Assembly (NCBI GenBank): GCA_009760855.2
Contig: WPIO01000008.1
Location: forward strand, 2,318,501-2,382,500
Length of the DNA stretch: 64,000 bases
Reading direction: 5' to 3'
Source: Cristatella mucedo
Taxonomy: Eukaryota > Bryozoa > Phylactolaemata > Cristatellidae
Shown: piece by piece, positions 1 to 10,333 of the stretch
How the letters are laid out: each line of letters starts with the position of its first letter
Numbering within the stretch: position 1 is the first letter of the stretch
The notes under the pieces: model-generated
Databases searched by the model: none
What the model was told of the DNA's origin: nothing
The model's input: the letters and a program-made list of their open reading frames with translations, nothing else
Made by a program: the position numbers and the translations under genes

Positions 1-641
1 TGCGGCTTCGCGGCAGAAAGATCTTGCCGTGCAGAGACGGGAAAAGAAATATGCTTACCGTATGATGGGGCTGGCTCTCGCAGAGCATAGCGTCTTCAAT
101 TGCTGTCTGGGGGTGGAATATTGCTGTCCAATACTGCAGTAGCCAGAAGACCGGCTTCCGGTGGCCGTGACACTATAAAAAGTAAACAAATTTAAGCCGC
201 TGTAACGAGTGTCAATCTCGGACGGCTTTCGAGCTTGTTCTGTTATGGGGTATCGCTTGACTCAGATGCTGTATGCAGGTATATAACATGTATGGATGCA
301 CTTAGACTGGGCACTACCTTATGCCTACATTATTGACGTTGGCTTGTGGCCGCACACGGATGCCAGCCGACCTCGCATACCCTTTTTTGCCCGTCTAATC
401 AACACGGCAGGGATTCCGAAATCCAACGCTCCTCTGAAGCGTGTTGGAATTTTTTCGAGGGTTTAAAATTCTGCTCGAAACGCACAGTGCATATCCGATG
501 GAGCTCTACGCGTTTGCGGCCAGCTTTGCTCGTCGACGGCAGCAGCCAGGATATTTTTGTCGAAACTAGCGCCGGTAGCCATTTTCGCTCTTTTTGTAGC
601 CTTCAGTCATTAATCTTAGCTCACGTGTCTGTCTGTGTTTG

Positions 642-672
<31 letters not shown>

Positions 673-1640
673 CGCTACAGCGGCTTGATAAAAAAAAAGT
701 AGTGGTTTCCTTGCTGCTGATGCTTGTGGTGTTGAGCTTCTCGTAAAATTAGCAGCTCTCTAGAAATTCGCTGATTTTTTTTTTAATGGGATCACTTATT
801 CCTGCCGTGTTATCCCTCGCTGCTATGTCGAAGTCGCAACCTTCGAATAACTGGTGGCATAATTTCAGTGACGCCGCTGCTCTCCTATTTTCTTATTGCA
901 GCGTTCGGACCATTGCATATCGCTACGTCCCCTCCTCTTTAGCAGTCTGTTAATGTTCAATTCTTCCCTCGGACTAAAGCAGGAGAGTGTTCGGCAGGCG
1001 CGAGCGTAGCAATAACTGTACTCGCTGTGCAAGCTCGCTCCGTTTGTTGGTGCAAATGTGCCCGTCGGGGAGAATCATGCGGCGGCCGGGGCCGGGGCTC
1101 ATGGCCGCCAGAGTGCCAGCTTCGTGGTGCGGTACCGCGATCGCGTGAATTAGCTAGATCCCCTTCGGGTGAGCAAGCGACAATTGAAGCTGGAACGCTC
1201 TTTTGAAGCCTGCCAATACAGCCGCGGAAATAGTTGCCTTTTCTGTAAATAGGTTTTTTAATACTTTAAAAACTTTAAATAATTACTTATTGGTTAGAGT
1301 GTCGGTCCTGGAAAGGGAATTCGGTGCCGTAATGCGGACGGCATTCGTGCGTAACCTGCCTGCTTTGCAATCTTTGACGGTCTTTGTCGCCCAGCAGCTG
1401 CCTTAAGACCCGGCATTTACACAAAACCAATCGCAGGGTAGTGTGAGGTACAGGCAAAGTTACCACCGACTGGTTGTCCTACATTCAAAATGCGGTGCTG
1501 CCTCCTTCGGTACCGCGGTATCAAACTCGAGCATTCGAACTGTTTCAAAGTGGCATCTCGAGCCAGTCCGCTCACTTCTTCGTAATTCCTTCGGGTATTC
1601 CTCCGCCGATATCTTCACTGCGACCGTTCGTTAGCCGTCT
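1..1640. other. No recognised gene
   Basis: Mixed-composition sequence with a (GT)n/(GC)n stretch at 630-670. Short frames only; I see nothing that supports a gene or a known repeat family. Confidence 0.6.
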
Positions 1641-1649
1641 TCGGATATG

Positions 1650-1900
1650 CTACCCAAAACAGGATCTGCGTAGCATGGGGTGCGATGTCGCCATTAGTCG
1701 ATACCTACTGGCGGGCCTTCTTCGGCGGGTCAGTAAAACACTCCCTGCATCCTGTGTTTGTACTATCGACCGCTCGGCTATCAAACCTACCTATCAAAGA
1801 GCCATTTAGCACTCCCGATAGTAGCTCACTCGCCGTACCTCGGCCTGTTGCGACAAGTCTGCCGTCACTAAGATTCCATTCCAATTCGTAGGGCCCGGCA
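1650..1900 (+). mobile_element. Possible very old LINE-A C-terminal fragment
   Basis: FSTPDSSSLAVPRPVATSLP weakly recalls the SSDSSHLAVPGTNLESFG segment of old LINE-A copies. Confidence 0.3.
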
Positions 1901-2093
1901 CGGGGGGGGGCGCTCCTTGCCGCCTAGCTAGCAGGCCACTTAATCGGTGTCACGAAGTTATTAGACAGCCAATTAAATTCCGCCTGCTAAATGTCCGCTT
2001 ACTGAAAACCAAGGGCTTACTTATCCGCCGTCAGGTTGTCCAGGAGAAGCGATATTCATTTCTGCTGACCGAGACGTGGATGACACCCTGCTG

Positions 2094-2287
2094 TAGTATA
2101 TAAATAAATAAATTAATCCTAGCTGATTAAACAGCATCTTTTTGTATAGCGACAGAAGAGCCTTTATGGCTATCACCACCGCTTGCAGCGGCGATAAAGA
2201 ATCGCCCACCGCAGGAATCGAACCCGTGACCTCGAGACCGAGGTCGTGAAAGCAACCGCCTTATCTAGTGTGCCATCACGGCTCTGA
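2094..2287 (-). mobile_element. SINE-1, tRNA-derived
   Basis: Read on the minus strand: AGCCGTGATGGC, A-box-like segment, GACCTCG, then GGGTTCGATTCC (B box), GCGATTCTTTATCGCC, TATACAAAAAGATGCTGTTT, and an AATTTATTTATTTA tail. Confidence 0.8.
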
Positions 2288-2530
2288 CACCCTCTCACCC
2301 GGGTTCTCATTATTTCAAACCATGTGGTTTGACAAGGTAGGTGCCGGGGTTGCAACAGTTATTTTTGAATCGCTTGGCTATAAGACATAGGGTTTTTTCG
2401 TGGGCCATCGTTTGAAACAGTTGCTATCAGGTCCCCATCAAAGACCACGCCTCTCACAGTTTCGATCTACTGACCTCTTTCTGGCTGTCTAACCTTGTTT
2501 ATGGGGGAGTTTTCGAAGTTCCTCATTAAA

Positions 2531-2531
<1 letters not shown>

Positions 2532-2613
<82 letters not shown>

Positions 2614-2614
2614 A
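2532..2614. repeat. (TG)n microsatellite
   Basis: About 80 bp of TG. Confidence 0.97.
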
Positions 2615-2699
2615 CAGGCCGTTATTGATTGCATGAGACTTAAACATTCAGGTTGACAATCGTAGTAACAGTCCGATCCGCTCATGACTGTCTGGAGAA

Positions 2700-3410
2700 G
2701 TTCGATTTGGTTCAACACGATGATCACACCACTCACATCGGTGGCCATATCCTGGATCTCGTTATCACTGCGGTTTTCTGCTCCACTGACCTCCTTTTCC
2801 TGCTGACCATCTCGGATTATTAATCGATCTTGTTTATTCTCCCTGTTTCTATGGACGTGTAGGGTAATGTCGCGTTTGTCCAGAGACGCAACTTGAAAAG
2901 TTTTAACCCTGAAACATTTTTTAAATCTGCTTGTGAGTCAAATCTTTGTTATCTGCATCCAGACTCGAGCGACAGCCTCGATACCCTCATCGATACAGTT
3001 AACATAAACTTAAGGAGTGCCCTTGATGAACAAGCTCCCGCACAGTCTGTCCGTGTACCAAATCACAGTGATTTCTTTCAATTTATCAAAAAACCTTCAA
3101 ACGATGCGCCATCATGTTAAGTAAGCGCAGGCTTAAACGCCGCCTTAAGCAGTCCGGTTCTGATGACAATCTATTCAATTTCAAAAACTTCCTCCGAGTC
3201 TATACTCGTAATTTTGGGCTTCTTTTTTTACTCGAAAACTGAAGTCCTGCCAGTCGGACCTAAAATAAATTTAAGATGGTAAGCAATTTGTTTGCCAGAT
3301 CTGAGAGGTCTCACTCCCCAGATATTAAAGACTCGGCCGAAAAGTTTCCGGCCCTTTTCGTTGAAGAAATTCCACACATTCGTGCCTGCCTATTAACTGC
3401 CAAAGAGGGA
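2700..3410 (+). mobile_element. LINE-B fragment, linker region
   Basis: The frame at 2893-3120 (FFKSACESNLCYLHPDSSDS then LDTLIDTVNINLRSALDEQA) aligns with the LINE-B linker on the minus strand at 34750-35043. The element is broken by satellite-like DNA after about 3410. Confidence 0.7.
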
Positions 3411-3909
3411 GAGAGAGAGAGGACGCAGTGTAGTAGCAGCCACCGTTGCAGCTACCTCGTGTGAGGTGCTGAGGCGACCCAGGTGGTCTGCTTCCAAATG
3501 TCCGTGCCAGCGTTGTAAGCCATGGTGTCAGGCTGAAACTCGTTCAGAGCCATCATCAGATGCCTGGAAAGCGGTGCAAGCAACTAGTTCAACAGTCGGC
3601 AAGCTGTGTGCACCCCTCTCCCAATCTGCACGATCAGCAACGAAAGGCGCAGAGGGAAGTGGGCAACGGCACCGTCCTCGGTCGCACGTCCTCCGGCGGG
3701 GGGGGGGGGGGGGGTCAGAGGGTGCACAACTGTTGGATCCCCTTTCCACGAGCTCGAGGTACTCCTCGGTCTCCGTGTACGACCTCGGCACCACAGGTCG
3801 TCTGATGGCTCGTGGAAAAGTCACACAGTCAAGTCATGTCTGCATCGGCTTAGCGCCAGCATCGCACATGCTCTGAAAAGATCCATTGACGGCCAATAAG
3901 CTATTAATA

Positions 3910-4390
3910 GACTGTGTGTCTGTGTGTGTGTGTCTGTCTGTCTGTTGTAGTTCGTATGTATGTATTGTATGTCTGATAAGCCATTGGTGAGCTGTAAGAA
4001 TCACCACCGAGAGGGGCCGGTGCACAGCTGTGGTCCGCCTGTGATGTGGTATGGACACAGGCCGGTAACCAGCTGGTGGCCAGATGGTGGATTCACCATC
4101 AGGGTCGGCCAGTGCACTGCAGCGGTCCGCCTTTGATGTGGCATGGACCAGCTGGTGGCCAGATGGTGGATTCACCATCAGGGTCGGCCAGTGCACCGTT
4201 GCGGTCGAGGAGTCATCGGAGTCGACCAGGGGAGGGAAGTCGTGTGAGGGCAGGGGCTGAGGGGAGCCGTACGCTCTTGGGCTCCGTGTGTTGGGAATAA
4301 ACTGTCGGTGTTGGGCATCGGCTGGCTCTCTGCTGTGCAACCAAACTACATCTGTCTGTCTGTGTGTCTGTCTGTCTGTGTGTCAGCGGG
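3910..4390. repeat. 79-bp tandem repeat between TGTC-rich tracts
   Basis: CCAGCTGGTGGCCAGATGGT and the 30 nt after it occur at about 4069 and 4148. The block is bounded by (TGTC)n/(TGTG)n tracts at 3912-3945 and 4349-4385. Confidence 0.75.
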
Positions 4391-4844
4391 ATAGTGCACT
4401 AGATCACCTAGGGTTGTGTAATGGCCAGCGATAGAGCATCATGCCCATTTATGGGTCCTACAATCAGTCCTGCACAATCAGTACACTAAGAGAGACCTCC
4501 ATAAAGCCTCGTCCGACTAGAGCTGAGTTTAGTCGGATCCTAAGACCTTCCTGAAAAGATTATCCGAGCTTTCCGCATGCGATGTAGCTACCTTAATGAA
4601 GTCAAGTAAAAAGAGCTCGTAACCTTACTCTATACCATTACCTCTTTGGTCTTCACCAGCAGATAAACTTCTGCCAACCATAACTGCGATTTGTAATCCT
4701 TTTCTGGTAAAAGGAGTTGCACCCAAGTCCTTCAAATCGCAATCATTTGGCCGATACTTAAAAAGCCCGAATTAGATTCAGAGGTCCTTGCAAACTATCA
4801 TCCAGATTTCCTTCTTTCTTTTTTCTCAAAGTTCTATAAAAGGT

Positions 4845-4985
4845 TGTAATAATAACACTAATAATGCATTTTATATAGCGCTCTCAGAGAGCTCAATCTC
4901 TTTCAAGGCGCTTTACATTTTCTGCAAATGAAAGATTTTCGCTAGGCAGCACACATTGAAAAGAATAATTTGTCAGTAAAATCTT
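4845..4985 (-). mobile_element. LINE-A 3' tail fragment
   Basis: Reverse complement of the stem-loop region with an ATT-type tail near 4850. Short and divergent. Confidence 0.55.
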
Positions 4986-5381
4986 AGTCAGGATTCAAGC
5001 GACACAACTCCGCTGAAACTGCTCTCCGCTGTTTAACCAATGACATCCTGTGCAGCAACGACGATGGAAATGTCACTGTCCTCTAAGCGCTACTGGATCT
5101 CTAAGTTGCCTTCGACACTATTGATCACGATATCCTTCTTGAACGATTGAGAACAACTCTCGGTCTGGCAGACGGCGCACTGGCGAAGTTCAAATTGCAC
5201 TCGTCCGATCGAGTTCAATCCGAGCCGTGTGGGGTCAGGTGTCATCTACCAAACCAGTCACCGGCCTATTCCCACACATCCCTCGGTTTTCTGTCCTTCG
5301 CTGCTCTTCATTTATACTGGGGATTCAGAGATTCAGGGCTTCCGTGGAATCGGCCATCGCTTCTATGCTGACGATACGCCT

Positions 5382-5870
5382 ATGGCTCCAGCCTATATCT
5401 CCAACATACTCCCCCATCAGGCCAAGCATCGTACCACCCGCTTTTCGGAATCCAACAGTCTAGAAATACCTCGTACAAACCTTAAATCCTTTGGAGACCG
5501 TGCATTTAGTTCGTATGCTCCCAAAGCCTGGAACTCCCTCCCGACCTGCGTCAGAACATCCCCTGACCTGACCACATTTAAAAAGAATTTAAAAACACAC
5601 CTATTTAGGACAGCATTAGTGGGTCCCTGTGATTCGTCCTTGATGTGCTTATGCGTGCTGACACTGTGCATGCTGCTACTAACCACATTTGCATGCCGAC
5701 CCTGTGCATGTCACCCCTAACCATGTTATTAATTTTGTTTGTTTTTCAAGCATGATTTTACTCACCATTCAATTGCATTTCACTTTGCAGCAAATGTAAA
5801 GCGTCTAGAAAAAGACTGAGTTCTCTGAGGGCGCTTTATCAAGTACATTATTATTATCATTAATTTAGGT
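5382..5870 (+). mobile_element. LINE-A 3' fragment
   Basis: Encodes [20 protein letters not shown] and [28 protein letters not shown], then the 3' UTR, stem-loop and ATT tail. Confidence 0.85.
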
Positions 5871-7171
5871 GTTGTCTTTGACAGCTTCCTAAATTTTGAA
5901 AGTTTCACAAAGAAGACTGCTTCGACTTCTAGCCAACACGTTCGATCCCTATCTAAGATTAGGGACCGTCTACCAAGGTTGCATGCAAAAGATTTAACTC
6001 CTCCTTGGTTCTGTCTCGGCTATCCTATTGCAATTACATTTTGGCTGGGCTGCTGAATAAAGCCACTAGGCCACTGCAGCTGGTCATAAATATGGCTGTA
6101 AGGCTAGTTTACAAATACCAGAAGCTTGACCAAGTGTCCCTTTTGCTGAATTTGCACCGATCGCTTCCGGTTGATCAAGGTTGATGCAGAGTGAAGTTTT
6201 TAAGCTGAACCACAAGGCCAAGGCCATGACTTGACTACTTCATACCTAAATGGACTCTGCACAAGTTTTAGCCTCCTAATGCCCTCAGATCTTCTATAGA
6301 CAATACATTGGCTGTTCCATTCGTCTGCTTAAAGACCGGTGGTGAGAGAAGCTTGTGATCTGCACGTCCTGAATCGTGGAATTCACTTCCATTATTCTTA
6401 CGCAACGACATCTAATTTCCTGCTGCCGACTATGCACATCTTTTCCAGCCGGCCTAAACTGCTACTTTCATGTTACTCACTACCTCAACTGCTCTCTTGA
6501 CTGTGCTACGCTTCGCACTTTCTCTATGTTGTGTGAGATGAAGTCTGTTGGCTACCGAATGCATATCGAAAGCCGCTTAGGCAGTGAGTGGGCTATACAA
6601 AACTCTCCCGCTCAATACCCACATAGTCTCTGTGACTTTATGAAGTTACAGACGGAGATACATAACATAACCACAATCTTCGGCCAACTCTGCCGGAAAG
6701 CAGGCCTATGGACATTCACCGTAGACAGAGTGGCACTTGTGATCATTATATTTTAATGACTAACGGAATAGGTCATCGGCTAAAACTTCAATTATCAGAG
6801 TAAAATTTTAAATGCGACACAGCTCTGCTTTTAACACATTATAGAAGACTAATTCTGGGTTTGGCTGGATACATTTACTGCAAAAGTCACCAAGCGGCAG
6901 TGAGCTTTATTTTCTGCAATCATGGATATGAACAGTGACATTTATTTCAATGTACAAGGCTTCTCGCTACACTAAAAGTAAAGCTGTAGAGAAGTCAGAA
7001 GAATGCACCTTAGATACGTCGTGTCCGGTCAAGGCTGCGCCCTAATACATTGTAGATAAAATATACTGAAATATATTGTCTACAATAAATTACACTGATT
7101 TGGATGACCATACCAATATATTGTATTTGATTGTTTGAGAGTATCAATATATTGTACTGGATTTCTTGGCA

Positions 7172-7317
<146 letters not shown>

Positions 7318-7319
7318 TT

Positions 7320-7880
7320 GCGCTGCAGCGACGTGACATGTCCGTGAAAGACTCGGATGTTTTATTCCAAATGATTATTGACTCACACCCATAGTTTGCT
7401 TTCCACCACTACGTTGGCAACGATGGAGATATTATCCACAGCAAAGATTTGGAAACGGCCATCATCAAGATACAAACAAACAATCGGAACTCTAACGATT
7501 CATGAACGACGTGCTGTTGAAGAATTGCTGCTGCCTGTATCTCCGGACGCGGAAAACGCTGCAAATGATGAGGCTCAATTGTCTTTTGCTGAGCGAGCAT
7601 TCAAACGACAACGTGTTAAAGAGAAGAAAGCATGCAGCAAGTACATGAGCACCCGCTTCTTGCTTCCAACATCAAATGAGTTGGAGAGACTTTAATCCAT
7701 GGCGAAGCGAGCGTTTTGTCCTTACCAGCGTAGTTTGTAACCCAGAACGCTAGAGGCGCTGCTTTTTCTGAATAAAAAAAGTCTCTCTGGAATTTGGTTC
7801 TGGTTGCATTGATAGTGAATGAAAAATTCTCAGAGATAGCCAATGATAACGCTGAAAACGAACATGAAAATGAAGATAAT
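7320..7880 (+). pseudogene. hAT-type transposase C-terminal remnant
   Basis: The frame at 7378-7695 includes SFAERAFKRQRVKEK, then KYMSTRFLLPTSNELERL. This is the dimerisation region seen in hAT transposases, where it reads (Y/L)RF(I/L)LPTSN..ERLFS. An in-frame stop replaces the Phe of ERLFS, and the sequence continues SMAKRAFCPYQR. After another stop the family's LEALLFL..N..LWN segment is visible as LEALLFLNKKSLWN. Only the C-terminal part remains. Confidence 0.7.
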
Positions 7881-8459
7881 TGCTGAAAGCACAGAGAAAA
7901 AATTACAACATACGATGTGCAATATATTGCATTGGTGGGATAGAATATTAAAATATATTGTATTTTTTGAATTGACTATTGCAATATATTGTATTTTCGA
8001 ATTAAATATTGCAATGTATTGATTGTTGAACACCAGAAAATTAAATACAGTAACAATATTTTGTGCGCAGCCTTGCTTCCGGTCGTCAGAACTTCCTATC
8101 ACATTTCTAAATACTTGTATTTTGAATTGTACCCTAAGCAAATATTCAATATTGGGACAAGTTTCATATGGTGACACTCCCCAAAGTTGTAAAGGTATTA
8201 AATAAACAATTCTAATTACATAGATCCGTGTAACATTTACCCTTGAGCCACCATGGCTTTACAATACGTCATATTTGAGGGAGTAGCTCAAATTTTTGAA
8301 ATAGCTAATTCGACCAACGAATCAACTGGGTAATTCACCAACTTCACCTCTCAGTCCCTTGCATCCAACGCTCGAGTATGAGGTTCGAGCCGGAAGGGGA
8401 TCCCCAATCCTGGGTTATTGAAGCGGATTGTACTCCGGTCGCTGTTGCACATCCGAACC

Positions 8460-8603
8460 ATGCCGAGCCGGCGCATTTGCTCCTTGATCGTCTTTGCACT
8501 TCTGCAGCTAACAGCACTTAGTGTGGCGACAAAGGATGTATACTCATTCGCCGTCCAAGATGTTTATGGAAGGACAGTATCTTTAGAGAAATATAGGGGT
8601 TAC
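8460..8603 (+). CDS. GPX7/8: GPX7/8-like exon 1
   Basis: Encodes residues 1-48: the signal peptide, then [19 protein letters not shown], the usual first strand of the fold. It ends in phase 0 at a strong GTAAGT donor (8604). The first ATG in frame is 8460; codons upstream of it are open but have no ATG. Confidence 0.88.
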
Positions 8604-10254
8604 GTAAGTCAGCCCTCTACTGTCCTCGCGGTAGTGCTTTAGTAACGGGTTCTCCAGGCTTTGCAGGCCACTGTAGATGCTGAAGTTTATGAGAAATCTG
8701 GCTTTGGAGTGAGCCGTTCTCCCTATGTGGTCTTAAATAATGTGTTATACTATTCTGGTCTTTCTCTGCTGTGCTACACTCAGTTATCATGCTTAGCCAG
8801 CGCTGCTTGGTCCTCCACTGCCGACTGTGGCCCGTGAATGAAACTCGGAATTATTCATACAGCTCAGTCGCGATTATGCCTATCAGATATAGATCTTAAA
8901 ATCAGTGCTGGGATTGATCTTTTTCTGCCGATTACGAAAGGAAACGTAATTCTTCTGGGCTCAGATATGGAGCCTGCTGTATTCGTGTAGCCTTGGCACC
9001 GATAGCACTGTGGTTTCTCACAGTCAATCCGTCTATCCGTACAACTCACAAGCACGTCTGAATTTTTTCCTGCTAGCCGTTTGACAACGAAGGATCTGTG
9101 ATCAGCCTACTCGCGAGATATCTAGTCAGCGAGATGAAGAAGTTGGATATTGGATCGTCATATACTGCTTTGTAGCAGCGTTGTACTCGCGTAAAACTAG
9201 TAACTTATTTGGATGTTGCATGAGAAATAGAACACCTCAATAGGGGTTAATTCTAGTTCTTTTGAGCAAACCAACGGGGCCAACGCTGAATTTCACATCT
9301 ATTGTGGGCCGTCTACGTCTGGTCGTCATCGTGCATGGTGCTGACTTCAAAGGCTGCTAGCGTAGAGCAAGGTTTCACGCTCTCATTTGAGCTTAATTTG
9401 TATGATCATCTGTAGTCCTTGTTGGAATCGGTTGGTCAAAGTCGGTTGAGTGATGATTGCCTTTGGTGCTGGACGGCCAAATGTCAATCCGAGAACCGAC
9501 AAAAACTTGCAGCCATTTATCTTTCTTAATAGATTCGGCCCAGTATATTTTTGCATCCGGTTTTAGGCTACAATCCTTGAAGGCCTCGCTGCCGAGTCAC
9601 CGTATGCTTCAGCTGGCAGCGCCTCCTTACGGCGATGCTTAATAATAATAATAATACATTTGATGAAGCACCCTCACAGAACTCAATTTCTTTCCAAGAG
9701 CTTCGCAAATTGCTGCAAAGGAATAACGATCGGATGATTAGTGGTAGCATGCTCAATAAACAACAAAAATAGCATGGCTAGGGGTGACGTGCACAGAGTC
9801 AGCATGCAAGTTTGCATATTGCCCTTGTCATTCGTTGGTTCTGTTGTAATAGGTAATGCTGATCGTGAATGTGGCCAGCCAGTGCGGCTACACGGACGAT
9901 CACTACAAGAGCTTGGTGGAGCTGCATGCTAGGGGTGACTTGCACAGAGTCAGCATGCAAGTTTGCATATTGCCCTTGTCATTCGTTGGTTCTGTCGTAC
10001 TAGGTAACGCTGATCGTGAATGTGGCCAGCCAGTGCGGCTACACGGACGATCACTACAAGAGCTTGGTGGAGCTGCAGCATGAGCTTGTGCCCTCTCAGC
10101 ACTTCTCCGTGCTGGCGTTCCCCTGCAACCAGTTCTGGTCTCAGGAACCAAAGGTGCAATGCGCTGCCGCATTCACTACCCAGCTCATGTGCCCCTGCTG
10201 CTGTCGCTGCTGCTTCTGCTACTGCTTCAGCTGCCACGTTATTTATATATACAT

Positions 10255-10288
<34 letters not shown>

Positions 10289-10299
10289 CTATTAGCATA

Positions 10300-10333
<34 letters not shown>

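Larger units (their letters stand above)
4500..6690 (+). mobile_element. LINE-B RT to 3' end, mosaic with LINE-A pieces
   Basis: LINE-B RT resumes near 4500. It is cut by a minus-strand LINE-A tail (about 4845-4985) and by a plus-strand LINE-A 3' half (about 5382-5870). It then resumes at LGVVFDSFLNF and runs to its terminal GTTACAGACGGAGATACAT near 6650. About 100 RT codons are missing around the second insertion. Confidence 0.75.
8604..10003 (+). other. GPX intron 1
   Basis: Apart from the LINE-A 3' fragment at 9643-9815 (minus strand) and the duplicated exon block, I see no further coding or structural signal in this intron. Confidence 0.7.

Noticed and set aside
9853-9925. A second functional GPX exon 2 (mutually exclusive exon)
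   Set aside because: It lacks the second half of the exon and any donor, so it cannot replace the full exon.
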